Source: an uncultured Senegalimassilia sp. (GTDB taxonomy: Bacteria; Actinomycetota; Coriobacteriia; Coriobacteriales; Eggerthellaceae). Taken from it: 64,000 bases of DNA. Shown here in pieces: positions 19,849 to 30,153 of this stretch (position 1 is its first letter; every line of letters starts with the position of its first letter). Below the pieces are notes generated by a model, which was not told the DNA's origin, did no database searches, and saw only the letters and a list, made by a program, of their open reading frames with translations. The DNA lies in NCBI RefSeq assembly GCF_934636665.1, contig NZ_CAKUAT010000003.1, positions 1 to 64,000 on the forward strand, given 5' to 3'. A program made the translations under genes and the position numbers.

Positions 19849-20046
19849 ATGAGCAATCTGGACAACGTCGTCTCCGGCGCTTGCGGCACCACCGATCCCA
19901 AGGCCGCCCCTGCCTGCGGTTCTGCCGATCCCGCGCCCGCGTGCGGCTCTGCCGACCCGGCTCCCGCTTGCGGTTCTGCTGATCCCGCGCCGGCTTGCGG
20001 CTCTGCCGACCCGGCCCCGGCTTGCGGCACGAAGGATCCCGAATAG
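19849..20046 (+). CDS. ACGX-repeat Cys-rich RiPP precursor peptide
   Basis: A 65-residue peptide with six Ala-Cys-Gly triplets at Cys 12, 23, 32, 41, 50 and 59; from Cys23 the spacing is exactly nine residues, from tandem PACGSADPA units. The leader (MSNLDNVVSG) is very short. This matches what I know as the ACGX-repeat peptide class, whose members occur beside a dedicated radical SAM/SPASM enzyme, as here. AGAAGGAGA precedes the ATG. The repeats are encoded by near-identical 27-bp DNA units. It is probably ribosomally made and then modified at or near the Cys residues; the product and its role are not known. Confidence 0.85.
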   Translation: MSNLDNVVSGACGTTDPKAAPACGSADPAPACGSADPAPACGSADPAPACGSADPAPACGTKDPE

Positions 20047-20075
20047 CGCAATCGGGTTCTGCTGAATCACAGCTG

Positions 20076-20189
20076 CACGGGGCACGGGCGAGGTCCAACC
20101 GCTCCGCCCGCGCCCCGGTGCGCGAGTGCTTTCGGTCGGCGATCAGCCCGGCCTGTCCGCGCAACGCAAAATGCGCGGACTGGCCGGGC
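20076..20189 (+). terminator. two long hairpins between precursor and maturation genes
   Basis: The first imperfect stem pairs 20076-20090 with 20104-20120. The second pairs 20146-20163 with 20172-20189 (17 of 18 pairs, loop of 8). No T-run follows. Placed after a precursor gene, such structures could protect or partly stop the transcript so that more precursor than enzyme is made. Confidence 0.55.
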
Positions 20190-20267
20190 CCATTGACCGG
20201 ACCGCAGCAGGCCCGCACGTGGACTTTGTTGCCAACCACCCTGCAATCCCCGTCGAAAGGCCAGATC

Positions 20268-20894
20268 ATGAACCTGCAAACCTGTCTTGAGAAGCTCAAG
20301 CTCATCGGCACGCTCGATTTTGCGAACGTGGCCGAAGACGGGTCTCCCCAGGTGCGCTGCATTAGCGCACTGCATTATGAACCCGATGCGGTGTACTTCC
20401 TCACCTCGCGCGGCAAGCCCTTCGCCCGCGAGCTTGCCTGCGACGGGCGCGTGCAGGCGGTGGGCCGCACGCGCTTCAACGAGATGCTGCGGCTTTCCGG
20501 CACCGCCATCGAGGTGGCAGGTGACGAAGGGCTGCGCATTCGCGACCTCATTTACGCCGAGCAGCCTTATCTGGCAAACGTTTACCCTGGTCAAACGCGT
20601 GATATCAATGTGATCTTCGAAATTCGCGATGTGTCCATCGAGTACTTCAACCTGGGCGTCCATCCGATCTTCCGCGAAACATACCGCCTTGACGGCGAGC
20701 CGGCGGCGGTGCATGGATATCGGATCACCGACGCGTGCATCGGCTGCGGGACGTGCCTGGGCGTGTGCCCGCAGGGCGTCATCGAGGAAGGCGAAGCCGG
20801 CGAGCCGTTCCGCATCCGCGCGCAGAACTGCCTGCATTGCGGCGCTTGTTTCGAGGCTTGCCCCGTTGACGCCATCGAACGCGTAGGGGAGTAG
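20268..20894 (+). CDS. pyridoxamine-phosphate-oxidase-like flavin domain fused to 2x4Fe-4S ferredoxin
   Basis: The 208-residue protein has an N-terminal split-barrel flavin-binding domain (about 1-130, GTLDFANVAEDGSPQVRCISAL, FLTSRGKPFARELACDGRVQAVG) and a C-terminal bacterial ferredoxin domain with CIGCGTCLGVCPQG and CLHCGACFEACPVD (about 158-205). Such fusions pass electrons between a flavin and iron-sulfur clusters in the cytoplasm. It lies between the ACGX precursor and the radical SAM enzyme; a reasonable inference is that it supplies reducing electrons to the radical SAM cluster. The ATG at 20268 follows GAAAGG at a workable distance. Confidence 0.88.
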   Translation: MNLQTCLEKLKLIGTLDFANVAEDGSPQVRCISALHYEPDAVYFLTSRGKPFARELACDGRVQAVGRTRFNEMLRLSGTAIEVAGDEGLRIRDLIYAEQPYLANVYPGQTRDINVIFEIRDVSIEYFNLGVHPIFRETYRLDGEPAAVHGYRITDACIGCGTCLGVCPQGVIEEGEAGEPFRIRAQNCLHCGACFEACPVDAIERVGE

Positions 20895-21035
20895 GCCGAC
20901 CGCGGGCTTGGCGATATGCCGCCGCGACGGATGCGCCGCCCGGCCTGGGAGCCGACCGTGCACGAGACGAATCCGGCATACGGTCAAACCGCGTTTCAGG
21001 GAACGCGAACACGAATGGAAAGGAGCAGCATAGCC

Positions 21036-22166
21036 ATGCAACATGATCAGAAACCCGAGCAGGACGAGCAAGGATCGAAGCCGGTGACAACCGGTGACCG
21101 CAATGTGCGAATCGCGCAGGACCTGCGTCCCACATTCGCCTTCCAATGGCATATCACCGACGAGTGCGACCAGCGCTGCAAGCACTGTTATCTGTTCAGC
21201 GAAGACGCGCGCATGGCGTGCAAGTCCATGACCTGGGACGACATGCTGCATGTGCTGGACAGCTGCTATGACCTGTGCGAGCGCATGGGCCGTCAGCCGT
21301 ACTTCTACATCACCGGTGGCGACCCGATCCTCCATCGCGAATTCTGGCGTTTGGCTGAGGAGCTGCATGCGCGCGGCGCTATGTGGTGCATCATGGGCAA
21401 CCCGTTCCATCTGACCGACGAGGTGTGCTGTCGCATGCGCGAGCTTGGTTGCCGCAAGTATCAGCTGAGCCTTGACGGCTCGAACGCCGCAACCCACGAT
21501 CTGTTCCGCAAACCGGGCAGCTTCGACGACACGCTGCGCGCGGCGGCCTGCATCAAGCGATCTGGCATGTGGCTGGCGCTTATGAGCACCGTGAGCAGCA
21601 TGAACGCCGCCGAACTTCCCGACATGATCGACCTTGCCGCCCGTATCGAGGCTGATGTGTTCGCCTTCGGGCGTTACTGCCCAACAACGGGGCAGCGCCT
21701 TGAGGAGTTCCATATGGAGCCGCTCGAGTATCGTGCGCTGCTCGTGGCCTGCCAGGAGCGCATCGACGCGCTTACGGATGCGGGGTGCAAGACCACGTTC
21801 CAGAAGAAGGACCACCTGTGGACGCTGCTCGATTGGGAGCAGGGCCGCTTCCGCATCCCGGAAGGTGCGCAATGCGACAAGGTCTATGACGGCTGCCATT
21901 GCGGCATCGCGCACATGACCGTGCTGCCGACCGGCGACGTGTATGCGTGCCGTCGCATGGAGAGCAAGATCGGCAACGTGCACGATGAGAGCATGTACGA
22001 CCTGTTCATGGGGCAGAACATGGAAGCGCATCGCGAGTTCTCAAAGTTCGAGAAGTGCAGTCGCTGCGAGCTGGCGGGATGGTGTCGCGGCTGTCCGGCG
22101 GTAGCCGCCGGCTACACCGGCAACATGTACGCGCCCGACCCGCAATGTTGGAAGGAAGTCGATTAG
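21036..22166 (+). CDS. radical SAM/SPASM peptide maturase, ACGX system
   Basis: The 376-residue enzyme has the radical SAM cluster motif CDQRCKHC (Cys44, Cys48, Cys51), a GGDPILHREFW strand and a SPASM-type C-terminus with many Cys (CHCGIAHMTVLPTGDVYACRR, then CSRCELAGWCRGCP and a final PQC). Radical SAM/SPASM proteins make thioether or other carbon cross-links in ribosomal peptides. Its position after a Cys-repeat peptide and a ferredoxin fusion identifies it as the probable modifier of that peptide. ATG 21036 has AGGAG about 10 bp upstream. The chemistry of this subfamily is not known to me. Confidence 0.9.
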   Translation: MQHDQKPEQDEQGSKPVTTGDRNVRIAQDLRPTFAFQWHITDECDQRCKHCYLFSEDARMACKSMTWDDMLHVLDSCYDLCERMGRQPYFYITGGDPILHREFWRLAEELHARGAMWCIMGNPFHLTDEVCCRMRELGCRKYQLSLDGSNAATHDLFRKPGSFDDTLRAAACIKRSGMWLALMSTVSSMNAAELPDMIDLAARIEADVFAFGRYCPTTGQRLEEFHMEPLEYRALLVACQERIDALTDAGCKTTFQKKDHLWTLLDWEQGRFRIPEGAQCDKVYDGCHCGIAHMTVLPTGDVYACRRMESKIGNVHDESMYDLFMGQNMEAHREFSKFEKCSRCELAGWCRGCPAVAAGYTGNMYAPDPQCWKEVD

Positions 22167-22167
22167 C

Positions 22168-22293
22168 ATGCTGATCGGTTCAACGGTGCAACGTTTCGCC
22201 ACGCCTAAGCACGCCGCGCAGCAGGTGCCGGGAAAAGACACGAAGCTGATCATGCAGGCGACAGGCAAGATGAGCAGGAAGGTTCGAAGATGA
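22168..22293 (+). CDS. 41-residue small protein coupled to the Sir2-like gene
   Basis: This ORF starts one base after the radical SAM stop and its TGA overlaps the ATG of the Sir2-like gene (ATGA). GGAAGG lies about 12 bp before its ATG. The product begins MLIGSTVQRFATP and ends in a basic tail (KMSRKVRR). It has a net positive charge, no Cys and no recognised family. The tight packing and the 4-bp overlap argue for translation; it may be a second peptide of the cluster or a coupling leader. Confidence 0.5.
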   Translation: MLIGSTVQRFATPKHAAQQVPGKDTKLIMQATGKMSRKVRR

Positions 22294-23239
22294 TACTGGG
22301 CTGCGGCCATGCGCCGGAAAAGGATGTCGAAACGCGCGAAATCGAGCGCCTGGCCGAAGCGCTCGATAATGCCGATGCCGTGCTGGTAGGTGCGGGTGCT
22401 GGGTTGTCCACAGCGGCGGGGTTCACGTATTCAGGTCCTCGCTTCGAACGGCACTTCGCCGATTTTCGCGAACGATACGGCTTCACTGATATGTATTCGG
22501 GAGGCTTCTACCCTTACGCCACGCCCGAGGAGCGGTGGGCGTTTTGGAGCCGCTACGTTATGGTAAACCGTTACGATATGGGCGCGAACCCGTTGTACGC
22601 TCAGTTACGCGAGCTGCTTGCGGGGCGCGACTATTTCGTGCTGACCACCAATGTGGACCATCAGTTCCAACTGGCTGGTTTCGACAAGCAGCGCCTGTTC
22701 TACACGCAGGGGGATTACGGGTTGTTCCAGTGCAGCAAACCTTGTTGCCGCGAAACGTTCGATAACGAAGATGCCGTTCGCGCCATGTTCGAGCAGCAGC
22801 GCGATATGCGCATTCCCAGCAAGCTGATCCCGCGTTGCCCGCGCTGCGGCGCCGAGATGTCCATGAACCTGCGCGCCGACGACACGTTCGTGCAAGACGA
22901 GGGCTGGTTTGCGGCGGCAGCGCGTTATCGCGACTTCGAGCGCCGCCATAGGGGCATGCGCGTTCTTTACCTTGAGCTCGGCGTGGGATATAACACGCCC
23001 GTGATCATCAAGTACCCGTTTTGGCGGGCCACGCTGGAAAACCCGCAGGCCACGTATGCCTGCTTGAACATGGGGGAGGCGGTGGCTCCGAAGGAGATCG
23101 CCGAACGCTCCATCTGCGTGAACGCCGACTTGGCTGAAACGCTAACGCAGCTTGAAGCGGCGTTAGCGGGCAAGCCGGCGCCGAAGCCCAAGCACTTCGG
23201 CGCCTTCGCAAATTATCCCTTTACCAGGGAAAACGCTTC

Positions 23240-23243
<4 letters not shown>
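22290..23243 (+). CDS. Sir2-family protein (possible SirTM-type ADP-ribosyltransferase)
   Basis: The 317-residue protein has the Sir2 NAD-binding motif VLVGAGAGLSTAAGF (near 32-46), YFVLTTNVDHQF in place of the usual TQNIDxLH, and four zinc-type Cys regions (CSKPCC and CPRCG). The length and the TTNVDHQF motif resemble the macrodomain-linked SirTM class, which transfers ADP-ribose to protein rather than deacetylating; that assignment is from memory. No macrodomain or lipoyl carrier gene is adjacent. Translationally coupled to the small ORF and thus to the ACGX operon. It overlaps the convergent prfC by 4 bp. Confidence 0.8.
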
Positions 23244-24850
<1,607 letters not shown>

Positions 24851-24989
24851 GGGGTTCCTTTCCGCAAAACGGCCGATGACGCGCCAGGCGACGCGCGACC
24901 AGCCGATGTGGTTTGAGCGTAACTAAATTAGTATAGCGGCGAACAGGGAAGCGGGGAAGCGATTCCGCGGAATCCCCAGGCGGCCCCGT

Positions 24990-25868
24990 TTAGCGAGCCT
25001 TAGCCAGGTAGCGCAGGCGCTCGGCTTCGCGGTCACGGGCCTCGGATGCGCAGGCTGCGGCGAAGGGGGCGTTTTGCGGGTCGAGGCATTGCTTGATCGG
25101 CACGCTGACCGGGTGGAACAGCACCTGGACGTTCTTGCCGCGATCGGCCGCCAGGCTTTCGAACGCATCCAGAAGCGGCCAATCCACCGTGTCCATAGCG
25201 CCCGAGAGCACCACGCCGCAGAACAGCGGGACCTCGCAGGCTGCGGGCACTTTACTGCGGTTTTTGCGCCACAACCAGGTGATGAGCGCGTCCTTCGCCA
25301 GGTTGACGGGAGGCATGTTGCTGCCGGCAGCACGGTGCGGTGCCAGGGGCTCGATAGGGCAGCGCAGGTGCGTGACTGTGACGCCCAGCTCAGCCACGGC
25401 CTGGGAAAGCGCGTCGAACACGGCCGGCACCGCGTGCGTATGCTGATGGCTATCCATGCGCATCGCACGCTTCATCTGGGGAAACGCGGTCAGGTAGCGC
25501 TGGATCTGCGCGACGCACTCGCGTTGAAGCTGCTGACGGAAGGCCCAGCGCTGCGCACCCATCGACAGCTTCAGAAGACCGACGAAGTCGTTGGCGAACG
25601 TGCCGCGCTGGTTCACCAGCAGGGGCACTTCCGCAACCGGTGCGCACGGGCGGCCCTCGACCAGGTTCAGGTGCAGCGCCATGGCAAGCTTGCCGGATTC
25701 CACATAGGGCCGCGCCATCTCGGCGGCCGCCTCGAAGGCGGGACTGTTCGCGAAGATGCTGACCGAAGACAGCGCACCCTGGCCGCCGCAAACCTGCGAC
25801 AGCTTGAGGATTTCGGCGGCCTGCTGTTCGGTGATGCCGTAGTCGTCCGCATGGAACGTGACGCTCAT
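24990..25868 (-). CDS. ChbG/HpnK (YdjC) family carbohydrate deacetylase
   Basis: The 292-residue enzyme has the family metal and catalytic motifs FHADDYGIT near the start, LHLNLVEGRP near 66-75, MDSHQHTHAVP near 138-148 and a late LFHPVS. Family members remove acetyl groups from amino sugars such as chitooligosaccharides or hopanoid intermediates in the cytoplasm. It is divergent from the membrane glycosyltransferase at 26013, so a role in sugar modification of a lipid or surface glycan is plausible. Confidence 0.88.
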   Translation of the reverse strand: MSVTFHADDYGITEQQAAEILKLSQVCGGQGALSSVSIFANSPAFEAAAEMARPYVESGKLAMALHLNLVEGRPCAPVAEVPLLVNQRGTFANDFVGLLKLSMGAQRWAFRQQLQRECVAQIQRYLTAFPQMKRAMRMDSHQHTHAVPAVFDALSQAVAELGVTVTHLRCPIEPLAPHRAAGSNMPPVNLAKDALITWLWRKNRSKVPAACEVPLFCGVVLSGAMDTVDWPLLDAFESLAADRGKNVQVLFHPVSVPIKQCLDPQNAPFAAACASEARDREAERLRYLAKAR

Positions 25869-26012
25869 ATTCGCCCCTCTTACCTTTTCTACCTGTGGTT
25901 ATGAAAACCCTAGGGTAGCCCCGGGGTTTTTCTACGCAGGTTATTCCCGCTTGTGTATGCAATGTTAGACTAGCAGCGCATTATGACAGGTTTCTAGGCG
26001 AAGGCAAACAAC

Positions 26013-27917
26013 ATGAAGCTCTCACGCGGCGCGCACGTACGTTTATCATCAAGCGCGTTCCATATCCTCCTGCTTGTCGCAGGTGCCGCCTTCCTGCTCA
26101 CCGACGCGTTCCACGGCAACGTGTGGTTTGACGAAAGCTATTCGGTAGGCATTGCAAACCACAGTTTCGCCGACATCTGGTATTACAGCTCCGGAGACGT
26201 GCATCCCGTGCTGATTTACTGGGCGCTGCACGTGCTGAACCTGGTGTTCGGGCAGAACATCACCATATATCGCCTGTTCACCGTGACGGGCGCCATCGCC
26301 ATGGCGGTGCTGGGCTACACGCACGTCCGCCGCGATGCCGGCTGGGCGACCGGCGTGCTGTTCAGCTTCTTCGCCCTGTTCACGCCTTATATCTCGCTGA
26401 TGGCCGTTGAGGTCCGCATGTACTCATGGGCCACGTTCGCCGTGATGCTGTGCTTCATCTACGCTATGCGCATCATCGGGACGCAGCTTGCCACGCCGCC
26501 GACGCGGATCGCGGAGGCCGCTCGGGGGCTGAAGTGCTGGGTGGGCACGCCGCGACGCTGGTGGATCGCATGCTTCGCTTCCAGCTTGGCGTGCGCGTAT
26601 CTGCATTATTTCGGCGCCATGTCGGCGTTCATGATCAACGTCGTGCTGCTGTTCGCCCTTGGCGCGCGTGCCTGGCGGCATCGCAAGGGCGGCCCTCATC
26701 CGCTGCCTGAACAGGCCGTTCGCGCAGGCGCACCGCTACGCGTGCTGATTATCGGCTGCGTCGTGCAAGTGGCGCTGTACCTGCCGTGGATTATCACCGC
26801 CGTGACCAGCCAGATGGGCGTCGTGGGCGGCACCTATTGGGCGAAGATCGTGTTCCCGACTACGTATATCGAGCTGGCAACGTACGCGTTCTTGACGAGC
26901 CCCTTGTCGTTTGCCGCGCGCGGCAGCTACGGCGTGGTGCCGCAGATGATCGTGCAGGGCATCGGCTATGCCGCCGTGGTGGTGCTGGCGTTTCTGATCG
27001 CGTGGGCCGCGCGTTGGGCCACATGGCGCATCGGGCTGCATCGCGCAGCGCGCAAGCAGCAGATCGCGGCGGCGAAGGCGCAGCGTGCTGGCGGAGCCGC
27101 GGGTGCGAAATCGGCTGCGGGCTCAGCCGCGGGCTCAGCCGTGGGAGCCTCCGCAGGCTTTGCCGAAGGTGCATCTGCCGGCCCTGCCGCAAACACGGCT
27201 GCTCGCGCCATAAAGCATCTACGTTTGAAGCGTTTTTACGCGTGGCTCGTTTCCGACCCTATCGCGCCGGTGGTTGCGGCACTGGTGGTGTACTTCGGCG
27301 TGTTCGCCATTTCCTGGACGGCCTCCATGGTCATGAACTCCATGATCTTGTATTACCGCTACTTGTTCGTAGCCATCGGCCCGCTGCTGTTCGCAATTGC
27401 GGCGGTGCTATCGCATGTGCAGACGAAACCGCTCGTGGCAGGCGTGGTTGCCGTCACGCTGGCCGCTTCCGTGATGAATCAGGCCCTGCTCGTGCGCGAC
27501 GACTATGACCCGGCCAACAACGTTCCCGTGCAGCAGTTCCGCGAGTCGGTCGACCGCGTGGCAGACGAGAACGGCGGCCAGTCGCCCCTGGTGGTTTCCA
27601 CCGATATCGGCTATATGGGCGTCACGTCGGTCATGTGCCCCGACATCCCGCAAACCTATATGGATTGGCAGAAGGGCAACTGGGACCGCGCGTACATGGC
27701 GTACTCGCCCACGCTCGTGAGCAAGATGAGCTGGGAGATCATCTTCGACAACTTCCATGGCACGTTCATTTGCCTGGGTCAGGCGCAAAACGACAGCCTG
27801 CCTCGCGACATTTCCGATCTCAGCCAAAAAGACGGCTTCAACCTGGTGGAATATCACACCTACTATCGTCCCTACGAACGCACCTGGATGACCATCGCGG
27901 TGATGACCAAGTCGTAG
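26013..27917 (+). CDS. GT39-like/ArnT-like membrane glycosyltransferase
   Basis: The 634-residue polytopic protein begins with a hydrophobic helix and the catalytic-type FDESYS motif (near residue 44), then DVHPVLIYWALHVLN (the HPP-like motif of the family), and multiple membrane helices. Such GT-C enzymes transfer sugars from lipid carriers outside the membrane. A loop of about 40 residues (about 350-395), very rich in Ala, Gly and Ser, looks like a low-complexity insert. The C-terminal soluble domain (about 500-634) contains YMGVTSVMCPDIPQTYMDW. The acceptor is unknown. Confidence 0.82.
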   Translation: MKLSRGAHVRLSSSAFHILLLVAGAAFLLTDAFHGNVWFDESYSVGIANHSFADIWYYSSGDVHPVLIYWALHVLNLVFGQNITIYRLFTVTGAIAMAVLGYTHVRRDAGWATGVLFSFFALFTPYISLMAVEVRMYSWATFAVMLCFIYAMRIIGTQLATPPTRIAEAARGLKCWVGTPRRWWIACFASSLACAYLHYFGAMSAFMINVVLLFALGARAWRHRKGGPHPLPEQAVRAGAPLRVLIIGCVVQVALYLPWIITAVTSQMGVVGGTYWAKIVFPTTYIELATYAFLTSPLSFAARGSYGVVPQMIVQGIGYAAVVVLAFLIAWAARWATWRIGLHRAARKQQIAAAKAQRAGGAAGAKSAAGSAAGSAVGASAGFAEGASAGPAANTAARAIKHLRLKRFYAWLVSDPIAPVVAALVVYFGVFAISWTASMVMNSMILYYRYLFVAIGPLLFAIAAVLSHVQTKPLVAGVVAVTLAASVMNQALLVRDDYDPANNVPVQQFRESVDRVADENGGQSPLVVSTDIGYMGVTSVMCPDIPQTYMDWQKGNWDRAYMAYSPTLVSKMSWEIIFDNFHGTFICLGQAQNDSLPRDISDLSQKDGFNLVEYHTYYRPYERTWMTIAVMTKS

Positions 27918-28161
27918 GCGGGTAGTGCCGCAAAGTTTCAGGCATATCGACAAGATGTAGTTAAGTCCCTGTTTTCGCCAAAATCGGCGGAAAACGCCTT
28001 CGGTGTGGCGAAGTTGGGGCGCTGCGGGCCTTAGGCGATAGTAGACCGGCCATTTGTTATCATGGTGTGCTGGAATCGATGCAGGTCCTTGGCTGAGTTC
28101 GCGCTTTCGTTTCGGCGCGGTCGCTACCAAGGCGCTTATATATGCAAGGAAGTTGGTATCT

Positions 28162-29985
28162 ATGGCGTTTATGCTGGGCTGCGAGAAAGTGCGCGTGGAT
28201 TTCCCCACGAAAACGGTGTTCGAAAGCGTGTCGCTGGGCGTTGATGAGGGCGATCGCATCGGCATTGTGGGCCGCAACGGCGACGGCAAGTCCACGCTGC
28301 TGTCGGTGATGGCGGGCATGCTCGAGCCCGACGAGGGCCGTGTGCTGCGCAACGGCGCCGTGCGCGTGGGCGTGCTGGGGCAGTTCGACAAGCTCAATGA
28401 CGACGACACCGTCGAGCGCGCCGTGGTGGGCGACATCCCCGAGTACGAATGGGCCGGCGATGCGCGCATCCGCGACATCATCGCGGGCCTTGCCAGCGAC
28501 ATCCCCTGGGACGCGAAGGTGGGCACGCTTTCCGGCGGCCAGCGCCGCCGCGTCGACCTGGTGCGCCTGCTCATCGGCGACTGGGACATCTTGGCGCTTG
28601 ACGAACCCACCAACCACCTGGATGTTCGCGCCATCACCTGGCTGGCGAACCATCTGAAGAACCGCTGGCGCGCCGGTCAGGGCGCGTTGCTGGTGGTCAC
28701 GCACGACCGCTGGTTCTTGGACGAGGTGTGCACGCGCATGTGGGAGGTGCACGACCGCGTGGTCGAGCCGTTCGAGGGCGGCTTCTCCGCGTATATCCTG
28801 CAGCGCGTCGAGCGCGATCGCTTGGCGGCCCTGGCCGAGGAGAAGCGGCAGAACGCCCTGCGCCGCGAGCTTGCCTGGCTGGCACGCGGCCCGAAGGCTC
28901 GCGGCACGAAGCCGAAGTTCCGCGTGGACGCCGCGCACGAGCTGATCGCCGACGTGCCACCGCTGCGTAACGAGCTGGAGCTCAAACGCATGGCCATGGC
29001 ACGCCTGGGCAAGCAAGTGGTTGAGCTGAAGAACGTCACGGTGCGCTTCGACGGCAAGCCCGCGCCCGTGCTCGACGGCGTCGACTGGATTATCGGGCCT
29101 GGCGACCGCTACGGCATCGTCGGCGCCAACGGCGTGGGCAAAACCACGCTTTTGAAGGTGATCCAGGGCGTGCAGGCACCCACGTCGGGCTTCGTGAAGA
29201 TCGGCAAAACGGTGAAGTTTGCGGTGCTGTCGCAGCATCTGGACAACCTCACCCGCTTCGGCGACGACCGCGTTCGCCAGGTGATCAGCAACTACACGCG
29301 CCGCATGATGCTCGACGGCAAGGAGATGACGCCTGCGCAGCTGCTGGAGAAGCTGGGCTTCTCGCGCGCCGACCTTAACGAGCCAGTGTGCGACCTGTCC
29401 GGCGGTCAAAAGCGCCGTCTGGCCCTTATGCTCATCTTGCTTGACGAGCCCAACGTGCTCATCCTGGACGAGCCGGGCAACGACATGGACACCGACATGC
29501 TGGCCGCCATCGAGGAGCTGCTGGACGCATGGCCGGGCACGCTGCTTTTGGTCACGCACGACCGTTTCCTGATGGAGCGCGTCACCGATCACCAGTTCGC
29601 CCTGGTAGATGGGCATATCCGCCATTTGCCGCGCGGCGTTGAGGAGTATCTGGAGATGTCGGCGCGCGCACCGAAGCCGGTGGTGCATGCCAAGGCGCCG
29701 CAAGGTGCGGCGGCAGGCGAGAGCGCAAAGGATGCTGCTGCCGGCGATGGCCCGCAGCTGTCCGGCGGCGAGATCCGCGAGCTGAAGAAGCGCATGCGCA
29801 GCTGCGAGAACAAGACGAACACGCTGCGCGGCAAGATCGAGCAGGCCCAAGCCGACATGGCCGCCGCCGACCCATCGGATTTCGAGGCCCTTGGCAAGTT
29901 CCAGCAGCAGATCGACGACTTCCAAGCTCAAATCGACGAGCTCGACGAGCAATGGCTCGAAGCCGCGGAGGCGCTAGGGGAGTAG
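28162..29985 (+). CDS. ABC-F family ATPase (translation factor type)
   Basis: The 607-residue soluble protein has two ABC domains: Walker A GRNGDGKST with LSGGQRRRV and ALDEPTNHLD, then GANGVGKTT with LSGGQKRRL and ILDEPGNDMD. A linker between them and a C-terminal coiled coil (about 530-605) give the ABC-F Uup-like layout; there are no membrane helices. ABC-F proteins act on the ribosome to relieve stalls or protect it from antibiotics. ATG 28162 has AAGGAAG upstream. The 244-base gap before it holds an imperfect GTTTTC-type hairpin at 27971-27995 and no gene. Confidence 0.93.
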   Translation: MAFMLGCEKVRVDFPTKTVFESVSLGVDEGDRIGIVGRNGDGKSTLLSVMAGMLEPDEGRVLRNGAVRVGVLGQFDKLNDDDTVERAVVGDIPEYEWAGDARIRDIIAGLASDIPWDAKVGTLSGGQRRRVDLVRLLIGDWDILALDEPTNHLDVRAITWLANHLKNRWRAGQGALLVVTHDRWFLDEVCTRMWEVHDRVVEPFEGGFSAYILQRVERDRLAALAEEKRQNALRRELAWLARGPKARGTKPKFRVDAAHELIADVPPLRNELELKRMAMARLGKQVVELKNVTVRFDGKPAPVLDGVDWIIGPGDRYGIVGANGVGKTTLLKVIQGVQAPTSGFVKIGKTVKFAVLSQHLDNLTRFGDDRVRQVISNYTRRMMLDGKEMTPAQLLEKLGFSRADLNEPVCDLSGGQKRRLALMLILLDEPNVLILDEPGNDMDTDMLAAIEELLDAWPGTLLLVTHDRFLMERVTDHQFALVDGHIRHLPRGVEEYLEMSARAPKPVVHAKAPQGAAAGESAKDAAAGDGPQLSGGEIRELKKRMRSCENKTNTLRGKIEQAQADMAAADPSDFEALGKFQQQIDDFQAQIDELDEQWLEAAEALGE

Positions 29986-29996
29986 AGAGCAGCGCA

Positions 29997-30020
29997 TGAA
30001 CGCACCTCCGTCCCCTGTTC
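29997..30020. repeat. REP-like dispersed repeat, copy 1
   Basis: The sequence TGAACGCACCTCCGTC continuing to CCCTGTTC is shared with copies at 58040, 58234 and 63236. This copy lacks the final A of the TGAAC/GTTCA ends. Confidence 0.75.
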
Positions 30021-30045
30021 GCGCCTTGAAGCACAACAACACGCA

Positions 30046-30080
30046 AAAGCGCCTCGGACCGCAGATGCCCGAGGCGCTTT
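30046..30080. terminator. terminator between convergent genes
   Basis: A 12-bp perfect stem AAAGCGCCTCGG (30046-30057) with 30069-30080, A-rich before and T-rich after, between the ABC-F gene and the SDR gene. Confidence 0.8.
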
Positions 30081-30153
30081 CGATATTCCACCGGAGGAAT
30101 CCGGACAGAATCATAAGAAGTAGGTAGCAGATTTGGCCGTGTAACCTGGTGAG

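Noticed and set aside
19900..20040. 27-bp direct repeats that could look like a CRISPR or tandem array.
   Set aside because: They are in-frame codon repeats of the ACGX peptide with no spacers.
20067..22031. 654-codon minus-strand frame across the radical SAM region.
   Set aside because: Opposite-strand shadow; the plus strand has intact motifs, ribosome sites and tight gene packing.
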